A stretch of DNA of 64,000 bases from Desulfovibrionaceae bacterium (GTDB taxonomy: Bacteria; Desulfobacterota; Desulfovibrionia; Desulfovibrionales; Desulfovibrionaceae). The stretch's first letter is position 1, and each line of letters starts with the position of its first letter. Of this stretch, positions 1 to 16,010 are shown one piece after another. The DNA lies in the NCBI GenBank assembly GCA_019421865.1, contig JAHZEL010000003.1:142685-206684 (forward strand). Direction: 5' to 3'. Both the position numbers and the translations under genes were made by a program. The notes beneath the pieces were generated by a model. It ran no database searches. It was not told the origin of the DNA and saw nothing but the letters and a program-made list of their open reading frames with translations.

Positions 1-56
1 AGAAGAAAATTCTTCTTGCCAAAAGGTTTGTTTCGGCGTAAATTCCCATACCTGCT

Positions 57-132
57 GCTGGCGTAGCTCAACTGGCAGAGCAGCTGATTTGTAATCAGCA
101 GGTTGCGGGTTCGATTCCCATCGCCAGCTCCA
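57..132 (+). tRNA. tRNA-Thr (anticodon TGT)
   Basis: Complete cloverleaf. The acceptor arms GCTGGCG and CGCCAGC pair, with discriminator T and encoded CCA. The anticodon stem GCTGA/TCAGC surrounds TGT, and the T arm GCGGG-TTCGATT-CCCAT is present. It is first of three tRNA genes upstream of tuf, an arrangement resembling the E. coli thrU-tyrU-glyT-tufB operon. Confidence 0.97.
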
Positions 133-255
133 TTTTTTGGAGTGACGTTGAGAGTGAGCTCCAAATTTCCCGGGTCGAATGATTCGGGTGGCCGGTGAAG
201 GTCACGCTCCTTCTTCCGGTTGCGGCAAGAACGCGTAAGCGTTTTTGTATAGCGT

Positions 256-341
256 GGTGGGGTTCCCGAGTGGCCAAAGGGAACAGACTGTAAATCTGTC
301 GTCGTAAGACTTCGGTGGTTCGAATCCACCCCCCACCACCA
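256..341 (+). tRNA. tRNA-Tyr (anticodon GTA)
   Basis: Long-variable-arm (class II) tRNA of 86 nt. Acceptor GGTGGGG pairs with CCCCACC, then A and encoded CCA. Anticodon GTA sits between ACAGA and TCTGT. The extra arm and the G/GTA anticodon identify tyrosine. It lies second in the tRNA-tuf cluster. Confidence 0.97.
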
Positions 342-401
342 GCTTTACGCTGGTATAGCTGTAGGAGGCAGTGCGCGCTGTCAGGGGACTACGGCATTCA
401 G

Positions 402-477
402 GCGGGAATAGCTCAACGGCTAGAGCATCAGCCTTCCAAGCTGAGGGTTGCGAGTTCGAATCTCGTTTCCCGCTCCA
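402..477 (+). tRNA. tRNA-Gly (anticodon TCC)
   Basis: 76-nt cloverleaf. Acceptor GCGGGAA pairs with TTCCCGC, then T and encoded CCA. The anticodon arm TCAGC-CT-TCC-AA-GCTGA reads glycine GGA/GGG codons. Third tRNA of the cluster, about 150 bp upstream of tuf. Confidence 0.97.
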
Positions 478-628
478 CCTGCCACTTTGTTTCTTGTTGC
501 TCCCCCTTATTATCTGGCGCGTCATGAGTCCGTGTTTTAGGGCTGCTCCTTCATTTAAAAGGAGCAGGACGGCGTCCGCTGCTCAAACAGGGCACCACAA
601 CTGCAAGTAACCATTTAGGGAGACCATC

Positions 629-1822
629 ATGGGCAAGGAAAAATTTGATCGCTCTAAGCCGCATGTCAACATTGGTACCATCGGCCACATCGACCATGGT
701 AAGACCACTCTGACTGCCGCCATCACCAAGATCGCCGGCCTCAAGGGCCAGGGCCAGTTCATCGCTTACGATGACATCGACAAGGCCCCCGAAGAAAAGG
801 AACGCGGTATCACCATTTCTACCGCTCACGTTGAGTACGAGACCGACAAGCGTCACTATGCTCACGTTGACTGCCCCGGCCACGCTGACTACATCAAGAA
901 CATGATCACCGGTGCTGCTCAGATGGACGGCGCCATCATCGTGGTTGCTGCTACCGACGGTCCCATGCCTCAGACCCGTGAGCACATCCTGCTCGCCCGT
1001 CAGGTCGGCGTGCCCTACATCATCGTGTTCATGAACAAGTGCGACCAGGTCGACGATCCCGAACTGCTGGATCTCGTCGAAATGGAAATGCGCGAACTGC
1101 TGTCCGCCAACGGCTTCCCCGGCGACGACGTTCCGGTCATCCGCGGTTCCGCTCTGAACGCTCTGAACAGCGACGACTGGCAGTCTGAAGATGCCAAGTG
1201 CATCCTCGAACTCCTCGACGCCTGCGACTCCTACATTCCTGATCCCGTTCGTGAAACCGACAAGCCCTTCCTCATGCCCATCGAAGACGTGTTCTCCATC
1301 TCCGGCCGTGGCACCGTGGTGACCGGTCGTGTGGAACGCGGCGTGGTGAAGGTTGGTGACACCGTGGAAATCGTGGGCATCCGTCCCACCCAGACCACCA
1401 CTGTTACCGGCGTTGAAATGTTCCGCAAGCTGCTCGATCAGGGCCAGGCCGGTGACAACATCGGTGCTCTGCTCCGCGGCATCAAGCGTGAAGACGTGGA
1501 ACGCGGCCAGGTTCTCGCTGCTCCCAAGTCCATCACGCCTCACACCAAGTTCAAGTCCGAAGTGTACGTTCTGAGCAAGGACGAAGGTGGCCGTCATACT
1601 CCCTTCTTCTCCGGCTATCGTCCTCAGTTCTATTTCCGCACCACCGACATCACCGGCGTGATCAAGCTGGCTGAAGGCGTGGAAATGGTTATGCCCGGCG
1701 ACAACGCTACCTTCAACGTTGAACTCATCAACCCCATCGCCATGGCTCCCGGTGAACGCTTCGCTATCCGCGAAGGCGGCCACACCGTCGGCTCCGGCGT
1801 TGTGACCGAAATCCTGGAGTAA
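629..1822 (+). CDS. tuf: Elongation factor Tu
   Basis: 397-residue translation elongation GTPase that delivers aminoacyl-tRNA to the ribosomal A site. Seen in the sequence: P-loop GHIDHGKT (about residues 19-26; the family usually has GHVDHGKT), switch motif RGITI, DCPGHADY, and NKCD for guanine recognition, followed by the two beta-barrel domains ending ...VTEILE. The length is normal. The ATG is preceded by AGGGAG at good spacing. The gene follows three tRNA genes and is followed after 4 nt by rpmG, so it is probably cotranscribed with the tRNAs and with the secE-nusG-ribosomal protein block. Confidence 0.99.
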   Translation: MGKEKFDRSKPHVNIGTIGHIDHGKTTLTAAITKIAGLKGQGQFIAYDDIDKAPEEKERGITISTAHVEYETDKRHYAHVDCPGHADYIKNMITGAAQMDGAIIVVAATDGPMPQTREHILLARQVGVPYIIVFMNKCDQVDDPELLDLVEMEMRELLSANGFPGDDVPVIRGSALNALNSDDWQSEDAKCILELLDACDSYIPDPVRETDKPFLMPIEDVFSISGRGTVVTGRVERGVVKVGDTVEIVGIRPTQTTTVTGVEMFRKLLDQGQAGDNIGALLRGIKREDVERGQVLAAPKSITPHTKFKSEVYVLSKDEGGRHTPFFSGYRPQFYFRTTDITGVIKLAEGVEMVMPGDNATFNVELINPIAMAPGERFAIREGGHTVGSGVVTEILE

Positions 1823-1826
1823 TACC

Positions 1827-1976
1827 ATGCGCGTGAATATTCTGCTCGCCTGCACCGAGTGCAAGCGCCGCAACTACGCCACGGTTAAGAACAAGAAGAA
1901 CACTACCGGTCGTCTTGAAGTCATGAAGTATTGTCCCTGGGACAAGAAACACACGACTCATCGCGAAGCGAAGTAG
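1827..1976 (+). CDS. rpmG: 50S ribosomal protein L33
   Basis: 49-residue large-subunit protein starting MRVNILLACTECKRRNY and ending HREAK, the typical L33 pattern. Zinc-ribbon residues Cys9, Cys12 and Cys36 are present, but the fourth position is Asp39 (motif CPWD rather than CPxC). It begins 4 nt after the tuf stop codon and is followed immediately by tRNA-Trp, the usual position of rpmG beside secE-nusG in many bacteria. It is short and easily missed by length cut-offs. Confidence 0.95.
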   Translation: MRVNILLACTECKRRNYATVKNKKNTTGRLEVMKYCPWDKKHTTHREAK

Positions 1977-1989
1977 TGCTTCATAGAGC

Positions 1990-2065
1990 AGGCCAGTAGC
2001 TCCAACGGCAGAGCGGCGGTCTCCAAAACCGCATGTTGGGGGTTCGAATCCCTCCTGGCCTGCCA
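1990..2065 (+). tRNA. tRNA-Trp (anticodon CCA)
   Basis: 76-nt cloverleaf with acceptor AGGCCAG pairing with CTGGCCT, discriminator G and encoded CCA. Anticodon CCA lies between GCGGT and ACCGC. It sits between rpmG and secE, a conserved location in this operon. Confidence 0.97.
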
Positions 2066-2096
2066 TTTCTTTTGTCTTTTCAGTTTTGAGGCTAAC

Positions 2097-2396
2097 ATGA
2101 GCAAGAAACAGAGTGACGCCGCGGAAGCTAATTCCCAGGCAAAAGCGGCTCCCGCCACTGCCTCCGGTAAGTCCGGCCAGTCTGCCGCCGACGAACGCGG
2201 ACTGATGGCGCGCTTTGCTGCATTCAGGGATTATCTTCTCCTGTCTCGCGTTGAGCTGCGCAAGGTCAGCTGGCCCAACTGGAAAGAAACCCGTACCACC
2301 AGCTTGGTGGTGCTCGGCTTTGTTGCCGTCATGGCCATCCTTCTCGGAGTGGTGGATCTTATCCTTTCCAGTGTGGTTCGTCTGATCCTTGCCTAA
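2097..2396 (+). CDS. secE: Preprotein translocase subunit SecE
   Basis: 99-residue inner-membrane subunit that clamps SecY in the SecYEG channel. The N-terminal half is a polar Ala/Ser/Lys-rich extension. It is followed by the amphipathic signature RVELRKVSWPNWKET (about residues 55-69) and one C-terminal transmembrane helix (about 72-97). This single-helix form is the usual one outside Enterobacteria. It lies between tRNA-Trp and nusG, the standard secE-nusG pair. Confidence 0.96.
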   Translation: MSKKQSDAAEANSQAKAAPATASGKSGQSAADERGLMARFAAFRDYLLLSRVELRKVSWPNWKETRTTSLVVLGFVAVMAILLGVVDLILSSVVRLILA

Positions 2397-2443
2397 GAGG
2401 ATGACTTTTTCACACTTTTCTCCACATCCGCAGGGTAAATACA

Positions 2444-3037
2444 ATGGCTGAGCAAGAAAGCATCACCGAAGTCCCCGTCAGTTCTGAATCTGCTGCCTCT
2501 CAGGACGCCGGACACTGGTATATTCTGCATACCTACTCCGGATTTGAACAGAGAGTGGAACAGATGATCCGGGAGCTGATGCGCACCGGCCAGGACAACG
2601 GCTGCATCCACGATGTGGTCGTGCCCACCGAACGAGTCATCGAACTCGGCAAGGGCGGTCAGAAGCGCACCACGACCAGAAAGTTCTATCCCGGATATGT
2701 CATGGTCCGCATGACGATGACCGACCTTTCCTGGCACATGGTTCAGAACATCCCCAAGGTCACCGGCTTTGTGGGAGGGAAAAATCGTCCTGCACCTATG
2801 GGTCCTGGTGAAGCGGAACGCATTCTTTCGTTGATGGAAACCCGTCAGGAACAGCCTCGTCCCAAGTTCAACTTCGATCGCGGCGACGAGGTCAGGGTCA
2901 TCGATGGCCCCTTCGGGGGGTTCAACGGCGTTGTGGAAGAAGTCAATTACGACAAGGGCAAGCTCAAGGTGTCCGTGTCCATCTTCGGCCGCCAGACGCC
3001 GGTGGAACTCGATTTCATCCAGGTGACCAAGGGCTGA
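2444..3037 (+). CDS. nusG: Transcription termination/antitermination protein NusG
   Basis: 197-residue NusG that binds RNA polymerase and couples it to Rho or ribosomes. The NGN domain begins at HWYILHTYSGFEQRVE (about residues 24-39), with GYVMVRM in its core. A C-terminal KOW domain is seen at GDEVRVIDGPFGGFNG (about 148-163). There is a short acidic/serine N-terminal extension of about 20 residues. ATG at 2444 follows AGGGTAAATACA. It lies in the secE-nusG-rplKAJL order typical of bacteria. Confidence 0.97.
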   Translation: MAEQESITEVPVSSESAASQDAGHWYILHTYSGFEQRVEQMIRELMRTGQDNGCIHDVVVPTERVIELGKGGQKRTTTRKFYPGYVMVRMTMTDLSWHMVQNIPKVTGFVGGKNRPAPMGPGEAERILSLMETRQEQPRPKFNFDRGDEVRVIDGPFGGFNGVVEEVNYDKGKLKVSVSIFGRQTPVELDFIQVTKG

Positions 3038-3124
3038 GTCCCGCACCGAGATATTTCTGTTCTGGATTATTTCATCGACAGCAGTCAGGCACGAGCCTGC
3101 ACCGCAAAATAAGGATTAACGACA

Positions 3125-3547
3125 ATGGCCAAGAAAGAAGTTGCCAAGATCAAGCTGCAGATTCCTGCTGGCGCCGCCAACCCTTCTCCGCCCGTCGGCC
3201 CCGCTCTCGGTCAGCACGGCGTGAACATCATGGGGTTCTGCAAGGAATTCAATGCTCGCACTCAGGATCAGAAGGGCATGATCATCCCCGTGATCATCAC
3301 GGTGTATGCCGACCGTTCCTTCACCTTTATCACCAAGACGCCTCCGGCTCCTGTTCTGCTGATGAAGGCCGCCAAGGTTGAAAAGGGATCCGGCGAGCCG
3401 AACCGTAACAAGGTTGGTTCCGTTACCATGGCTCAGGTTGAGGAAATCGCTAAGCTGAAGATGCCCGACCTGAACTGCAAGGATCTCGAAGGCGCCGTGC
3501 GCAACATCATGGGCACCGCGCGCAGCATGGGACTGGACGTTAAGTAA
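3125..3547 (+). CDS. rplK: 50S ribosomal protein L11
   Basis: 140-residue L11, part of the GTPase-associated centre of the large subunit. The N-terminal domain carries KIKLQIPAGAANPSPPVGPALGQ in two conserved blocks, including the proline-rich thiostrepton-site helix (PSPPVGPALGQ). The C-terminal rRNA-binding domain ends GTARSMGLDVK. RBS AAGGA is upstream of the ATG. It precedes rplA in the rplK-rplA pair. Confidence 0.98.
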   Translation: MAKKEVAKIKLQIPAGAANPSPPVGPALGQHGVNIMGFCKEFNARTQDQKGMIIPVIITVYADRSFTFITKTPPAPVLLMKAAKVEKGSGEPNRNKVGSVTMAQVEEIAKLKMPDLNCKDLEGAVRNIMGTARSMGLDVK

Positions 3548-3693
3548 TAACGTTCAGGCGGCAAGACGGCGTCCGTACGTGTGATATGTGGGCGCGTTCA
3601 TCGCGCCGCGCCTATTTCGTTGGATTCGGCCGTACTGCCGGTTTCATCCGGCAGGAGATTCGAGACGACAAGCGCAAAGAAAGGAATACCATC

Positions 3694-4401
3694 ATGCCTA
3701 CGCATGGAAAAAAATATCGCAATTCGCTGGAAGGCATTGATCTGACCCAGCGTTTTTCCGTGGAGGACGCTGTTGCCAAGTCCCTTGGCGCTTCCTTCGC
3801 CAAATTTGATGAAACGGTCGACGTGGCTCTCCGCCTGGGCGTCGATCCCAAGTACTCCGACCAGATGGTCCGCGGTGCTGTTTCCCTGCCTCATGGCCTC
3901 GGCAAGACCGTGCGCGTGGCCGTGTTCTGCAAGGGCGACAAGCAGGCTGAAGCCCGTGCCGCCGGTGCCGACGTGGTTGGTGCCGAAGACCTCGTCGCCC
4001 AGATCAAGGGCGGCTGGCTGGAATTCGACGCCGCCGTCGCCGCTCCCGACGTCATGGCTCTCGTCGGCCAGGTCGGTCGTGTGCTCGGCCCCCGCGGCCT
4101 GATGCCCAACGCCAAGACCGGCACCGTCACCTTCGACGTTGCCAAGGCCGTTCAGGAACTGAAGGCCGGTCGCGTGGACTTCAAGGTCGACAAGGCCGGT
4201 GTGCTGCATGCTCCCCTCGGCAAGGTTTCCTTCGGACCTGAAAAGATCCTTGGCAACCTCAAGGCTCTGCTCGATGCCGTTCAGCGTCTGAAGCCTTCCG
4301 CCGCCAAGGGACAGTACATGCTCTCCATGACTGTTTCCACCACCATGGGCCCCGGCTTCAAGGTCGACATGGCCCAGTGCAAGAAGTTCATCGAAGGCTA
4401 A
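3694..4401 (+). CDS. rplA: 50S ribosomal protein L1
   Basis: 235-residue L1 (L1 stalk). The start at ATG 3694 (MPTHGKKYRN) is chosen because AAAGGAA lies 8 nt upstream and the product has the usual L1 length. The open frame extends 36 codons further upstream but without family similarity. Typical blocks VDVALRLGVDPKYSDQMVRG and GRVLGPRGLMPNAKTGTV are present. Known L1 proteins autoregulate rplKA by binding the mRNA; no specific site was identified here. Confidence 0.97.
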   Translation: MPTHGKKYRNSLEGIDLTQRFSVEDAVAKSLGASFAKFDETVDVALRLGVDPKYSDQMVRGAVSLPHGLGKTVRVAVFCKGDKQAEARAAGADVVGAEDLVAQIKGGWLEFDAAVAAPDVMALVGQVGRVLGPRGLMPNAKTGTVTFDVAKAVQELKAGRVDFKVDKAGVLHAPLGKVSFGPEKILGNLKALLDAVQRLKPSAAKGQYMLSMTVSTTMGPGFKVDMAQCKKFIEG

Positions 4402-4407
4402 GTGACA

Positions 4408-4427
4408 GGCATCCCGCAAGGGATGCC
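4408..4427 (+). other. Hairpin between rplA and rplJ
   Basis: Perfect 8-bp stem GGCATCCC / GGGATGCC with a GCAA tetraloop, 6 nt after the rplA stop, followed by TTCCTCG rather than a full T tract. It could be a processing or partial-termination signal separating rplKA from rplJL. Confidence 0.5.
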
Positions 4428-4451
4428 TTCCTCGCTTTCCAATATTTAGGC

Positions 4452-4545
4452 TAGGGAAGGAATTTCGGGTCGAAGACGGCAGGTGGCGCAAGCCTTAATA
4501 ACCTGCTCAGACAGATTCTTTGGCTCGGCATTCCACAAGACAAAA
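4452..4545 (+). promoter_or_regulatory. Ribosomal protein L10 leader (autoregulatory mRNA element)
   Basis: The rplA-rplJ gap contains CGAAGACGGCAGGTGGCGC, then AAGCCTTAATAACCTGC and TCAGACAG. GCAGGT (4479-4484) pairs with ACCTGC (4501-4506) around an inner GGC-GCAA-GCC hairpin, and an unpaired AGAC segment lies beside the stem. This is the layout of the known L10-leader family, in which L10(L12)4 binds a kink-turn and represses rplJ-rplL. Identification is by visual resemblance; a covariance-model scan would fix the exact boundaries. Confidence 0.75.
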
Positions 4546-4568
4546 CACCCAATCGTGAGGAGCATCAC

Positions 4569-5090
4569 GTGAAGAACAGGTCTGAAAAAGCCGTAATCAT
4601 CGAGCAGGTCAAGGAAGTTGCCTCTCGTGCTTCGTTTGCGGTTGTGACCGACTTCAAGGGTATGTCGGTGGAAGAGCTGACCGGGCTCCGTGTGGCGCTG
4701 CGCGCCGCTGGCGGCGAATATCACGTCGTCAAGAACACTCTTGCCCGCATCGCTTTAGCAGACACCGAACACAGCTCCATCTCTTCTTCTCTGAAGGATA
4801 ACTGTGCCATTGCCCTTGGATTCAAGGATCCGGTCGGTGTGGCCAAGGCTCTCACGGATTTCGCCAAGACCAACAGCAAGCTTGAGATCCGTCAGGCCAG
4901 CCTCGACGGCAAGTCCCTGACCCCCGCTCAGGTGGCCGATCTCGCCAAGCTGCCTTCCAAGGAACAGCTGCTTGCTCAGGCTCTGGCGACCATGAACGCC
5001 GTGCCCACCAACTTTGTGTCTCTCATGGCCAATATGGTTCGTCCTCTTCTGTACGCCCTCAAGGCTATCGAAGAAAAGAAGGCCGCCTAA
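4569..5090 (+). CDS. rplJ: 50S ribosomal protein L10
   Basis: 173-residue base of the L7/L12 stalk. It starts with GTG at 4569, preceded by GAGGAG with 7-nt spacing. Family features include SRASFAVVTDFKGMSVEELT, LRAAGGEYHVVKNTLARIA and a C-terminal helical region ending YALKAIEEKKAA that binds L7/L12 dimers. It lies downstream of an L10-leader element and 66 bp upstream of rplL, the standard autoregulated pair. Confidence 0.97.
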   Translation: MKNRSEKAVIIEQVKEVASRASFAVVTDFKGMSVEELTGLRVALRAAGGEYHVVKNTLARIALADTEHSSISSSLKDNCAIALGFKDPVGVAKALTDFAKTNSKLEIRQASLDGKSLTPAQVADLAKLPSKEQLLAQALATMNAVPTNFVSLMANMVRPLLYALKAIEEKKAA

Positions 5091-5156
5091 GGGCGTCTTC
5101 CGGCTGCCATTTTGCCCCAAACCATCAAAGTCAAAGAATTTTAAGGAGTCATTACC

Positions 5157-5537
5157 ATGGCCGATATCACCAAGGAACAGGTTGTTGAGTTCATCTCCAA
5201 CATGACCGTGCTCGAACTGGCTGAATTCATCAAGGAACTCGAAGAAAAGTTCGGCGTTTCCGCCGCTGCTCCCGCCGTTGCCGTTGCCGCTGCTCCCGCC
5301 GCTGCCGCTCCTGCTGAAGAAGAAAAGACTGAATTCGACGTTATCCTGAAGGAAGTCGGCGCCAACAAGATCGGCGTCATCAAGGTCGTGCGCGCTCTGA
5401 CCGGCCTGGGCCTCAAGGAAGCCAAGGAAAAGGTTGACGGCGCTCCTTCCACCCTGAAGGAAGGCGTTTCCAAGGAAGACGCCGAAGCCGCCAAGAAGGA
5501 ACTCACCGAAGCCGGCGCTACCGTCGAAATCAAGTAA
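5157..5537 (+). CDS. rplL: 50S ribosomal protein L7/L12
   Basis: 126-residue stalk protein. An N-terminal dimerisation domain (residues 1-35) is followed by an Ala/Pro hinge (about 38-55). The conserved C-terminal domain carries EFDVILKEVGANKIGVIKVVR and GLGLKEAKEKVDGAP, which bind translational GTPases. RBS AAGGAG precedes the ATG. A strong intrinsic terminator follows 28 nt after the stop. Confidence 0.98.
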   Translation: MADITKEQVVEFISNMTVLELAEFIKELEEKFGVSAAAPAVAVAAAPAAAAPAEEEKTEFDVILKEVGANKIGVIKVVRALTGLGLKEAKEKVDGAPSTLKEGVSKEDAEAAKKELTEAGATVEIK

Positions 5538-5564
5538 GTTCCTTTCACAGCGATGTGAATTTGA

Positions 5565-5592
5565 AGCCCCCTCAGCCCGAGGGGGCTTTTTT
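5565..5592 (+). terminator. Rho-independent terminator after rplL
   Basis: Stem AGCCCCCTC / GAGGGGGCT (9 bp) with loop AGCCC, followed by a T run. It ends the tuf-rplL transcription unit and uncouples it from rpoB. Confidence 0.93.
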
Positions 5593-6329
5593 GTTGCCCG
5601 GAAAAGAGAACGCTTCGGGGCGGAGCGCGATGCCTCTGCGGCAGGCGCCTGCCGCCGTTGCCGGTTCTCTAATGAACTTCTTTCGGCATATATGGACAGG
5701 CGGCAAGCGCATGTGTTGAAAGTTGTGGATGCGTTGGGCCGAAGGTGGGGAGAAAGCGCAGAGCAAGGCCAGAATCCGAAGGGCAGGGGATTTTCAGGAG
5801 AGCGTTTGAGGCAGCGGTTCTGAAAATGAATTATGCCGGGGAAAGCGGGTGCGGCAGCTGGGGATAGCTTGAACCTTGCCCCTTGTCGGTGGAAGGCTTC
5901 AAACGTTGAATGATGCGGGAGCATATAAGCGGCTCTTGCCGGTCGCGGGGGAGTGGAGCAGGTTATCCCTGGGGCGTCTCTTTCATGCATGGTACGCATG
6001 GAACGTTTTCTGCTGCAGCTCTGCTGTTGTTTTTCAGAAAACGGTCCATGCGACGGATGGAAAAGCATGACGGTACAATCGGGAACTGTTTTTTCTTTGA
6101 GACCGGACAACGAGCCAGAATCGCAAGCTCCTTTCCATGCAGTATCGGTATCGGCAGCCCTCTTGAACGAAAGAGGAGAGCGCCAGTACCGAATGGCAAG
6201 AGAAAGGTGTCGCTCTTTTTTCGGCTCGTCATGAAAAAGTTGGAGATGTTTTTCCCTGTGCTGCAAGAGAATTCTGCGGGCAGGCATGAGAAAAAAAGGA
6301 AAATTTTATTTGTCAACAGAAACAGGAAT
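5593..6329 (+). other. Long gene-free region between rplL and rpoB
   Basis: About 740 bp with no reading frame that looks like a protein. Open frames on both strands lack a good RBS and have unnatural composition (long runs of Phe, Ser and Cys on the minus strand). It becomes AT-rich towards 6290-6380, where a promoter is plausible. No tRNA, repeat array or insertion sequence was recognised. Confidence 0.6.
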
Positions 6330-6358
6330 TGTTTTTTACAAAAAAATGGGTTATCCTG
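6330..6358 (+). promoter_or_regulatory. Candidate rpoBC promoter
   Basis: TTGTTT (6330-6335), 17-nt spacer, TATCCT (6353-6358), in an AT-rich stretch with A/T tracts upstream. It lies beyond the rplL terminator and would drive rpoB from a leader of about 270 nt. Called from consensus similarity only; the same TATCCT -10 occurs in the well-formed NSS transporter promoter at 40232-40260. Confidence 0.5.
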
Positions 6359-6499
6359 AAATATGGAAAAAACACCATGAAAACACTTGCTATTTGCCTG
6401 ATAAGGGGTTAGTCTGACTGACTCATTAGGATAATCTCTACGGACGGATATGCAGGCATCACACATTGAACGCTCCATATAACCAGATGCCATAAAGCG

Positions 6500-6549
6500 C
6501 AGACAACGCCTCTTCCCGGGTGGGGAAGGGGGCTTTGTTGTCTGTTTTT
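6500..6549 (+). terminator. Terminator-like hairpin in the rpoB leader
   Basis: CAGACAA (6500-6506) pairs with TTGTCTG (6538-6544) enclosing CTTCCC/GGGGAAG, then TTTTTC. The structure has the form of an intrinsic terminator yet lies about 87 nt upstream of rpoB and downstream of the candidate promoter. It could act as an attenuator or as the 3' end of a short independent RNA of roughly 180 nt. Confidence 0.65.
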
Positions 6550-6635
6550 CTGCGTCTGCATTTGTGTCAAGGCTTTCTTCCGTACGTCAATTTTCCGGCA
6601 CTGGGCCGGACAACTGCCATTCTTGAGGTAAAGTA

Positions 6636-10808
<4,173 letters not shown>

Positions 10809-10834
10809 AGCGGGGCGCTGCTCCGGAATGTCCG

Positions 10835-10858
10835 TCCGGGGGAGTTTTCTCCCCCGGA
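10835..10858 (+). other. Hairpin in the rpoB-rpoC gap
   Basis: Perfect 10-bp stem TCCGGGGGAG / CTCCCCCGGA with a TTTT loop, without a following T tract. A second smaller stem CGGCAG / CTGCCG lies at 10882-10900. They may serve RNA processing or stability; rpoC most likely stays cotranscribed with rpoB. Confidence 0.5.
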
Positions 10859-10973
10859 ACGTTTCCCTTTCAGGGGAACGGCGGCAGAGATCTGCTGCCG
10901 GATCCGGAATCGCTTCCTACCGTTCTCTAGCTCAGGCAAAGATGAATCCAACCCTCTTGCCAGGGAGATATAG

Positions 10974-15182
<4,209 letters not shown>

Positions 15183-15185
15183 CAA

Positions 15186-15209
15186 GCGGGGGAGGAGTTT
15201 CCTCCCCGC
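15186..15209 (+). terminator. First hairpin after rpoC
   Basis: GCGGGG-G-AGGA and TCCTCCCCGC form a stem of about 10 bp with a single bulge, 4 nt after the rpoC stop. The T tract is weak, so it may stabilise the 3' end rather than terminate alone. Confidence 0.6.
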
Positions 15210-15222
15210 GTCGATAATAAGC

Positions 15223-15275
15223 GAGGCCGACGCCTTCTGCTCCGAAAGGAGCAGGGCGTCGGCCTCGGTGTTTAA
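15223..15275 (+). terminator. Main rpoC terminator hairpin
   Basis: GAGGCCGACGCC / GGCGTCGGCCTC extended by CTGCTCC / GGAGCAG around a GAAA tetraloop gives a stem of 19 bp with a 2-nt bulge. It is followed by GGTGTTTAAA. A very stable end of the rpoBC unit. Confidence 0.75.
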
Positions 15276-15394
15276 ACGCCGGAGCGGAAATGTCAGGGCA
15301 GAATCAGCGGCAGAGTTTCCTGATGCTCAGCCGAGCGATAATGACTATGCCGTGATGCGTCACCTTCCGCTTTATTGCCGTCTTTTGCTTCGCC

Positions 15395-15823
15395 TTATTG
15401 ATCGGTTGCCAGCTTCCTGGCTCGTTCCGTCACCTTCTGCAGCGCATCACGAAGCTGGAGTCGCTGTTCCTGCGTGAGATCCTGCGTTACGGCTCTGTCC
15501 CAGGCTTCCACGAGTTCCATGAGAACGGGGTAAAGTTCCAGCGCCTTCTGCGTGGGAAAGACGGCGGCCGTTCTTTTATCGGTAGAGAGTTTTTCTCTTC
15601 GCAGAAGACCGTTCTGTTCAAGCTGCGCGAGAGCTCGTGTGACATTGCTTTTGTTGATCTGAATGAGTTCCGGCAGCTCGTCCTGCGCGATGCCCGGTTT
15701 GCGGCAGGCATGGATGACGAAAAGGTACTGACTGGCGTTGAGACCGAAAGGGGCAAGCATGCGGTTGAGAAACATATGATAGCTGCGTCCGGCTACGGCT
15801 ATCCACTTGAAGGTCAGTTCCAA
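15395..15823 (-). CDS. MarR-family transcriptional regulator
   Basis: 142-residue winged-helix regulator. The body follows the MarR plan: N-terminal dimerisation helix, then the DNA-binding segment IAQDELPELIQINKSNVTRALAQLEQNGLLRREKL in two parts (recognition helix NKSNVTRALAQLE, about residues 57-69). The wing contains STDKRTAAVFPTQKA, and there are C-terminal dimer helices. It is divergent from an MFS exporter gene, with a perfect palindrome between them overlapping both candidate promoters. The likely role is ligand-released repression of itself and the transporter; the ligand is unknown. Confidence 0.9.
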   Translation of the reverse strand: MELTFKWIAVAGRSYHMFLNRMLAPFGLNASQYLFVIHACRKPGIAQDELPELIQINKSNVTRALAQLEQNGLLRREKLSTDKRTAAVFPTQKALELYPVLMELVEAWDRAVTQDLTQEQRLQLRDALQKVTERARKLATDQ

Positions 15824-15908
15824 GGTTCCTCCGGAATGGGTTGACGGCAGGGAAAGGGCCCGGCGGCGGAAAGTCAGCGACGGGACCGGGGAGAGCGTAT
15901 CCTTATGG

Positions 15909-15956
15909 TTGACAGTATGAGATCTTCCCCGTATGTCAAATGTTGCGTGCGCAACA
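15909..15956. promoter_or_regulatory. Divergent marR/MFS promoters with operator palindrome
   Basis: Plus strand: TTGACA (15909-15914), 17-nt spacer, TATGTC (15932-15937) for the MFS gene. Minus strand: TTGACA (15939-15934), 16-nt spacer, TACTGT (15917-15912) for marR. The palindrome TGTTGCG-TG-CGCAACA (15941-15956, 7-bp perfect arms) covers the expected MFS start site and abuts the marR -35. The arrangement fits a MarR operator controlling both genes. Confidence 0.7.
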
Positions 15957-16010
15957 AGTTTTTACGACGCATTTTCCTTTCCCGCAAGTTTTCCGTTAAC
16001 GGAGGCAGAT

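Noticed and set aside
551..1873. Minus-strand open frame opposite tuf
   Set aside because: Shadow of EF-Tu with no RBS and no recognisable domain.
5963..6493. Minus-strand frame in the rplL-rpoB gap as a possible gene
   Set aside because: Phe/Ser/Cys-rich, no domain, no RBS, and it crosses the AT-rich promoter-like region and ends of hairpins; treated as non-coding.
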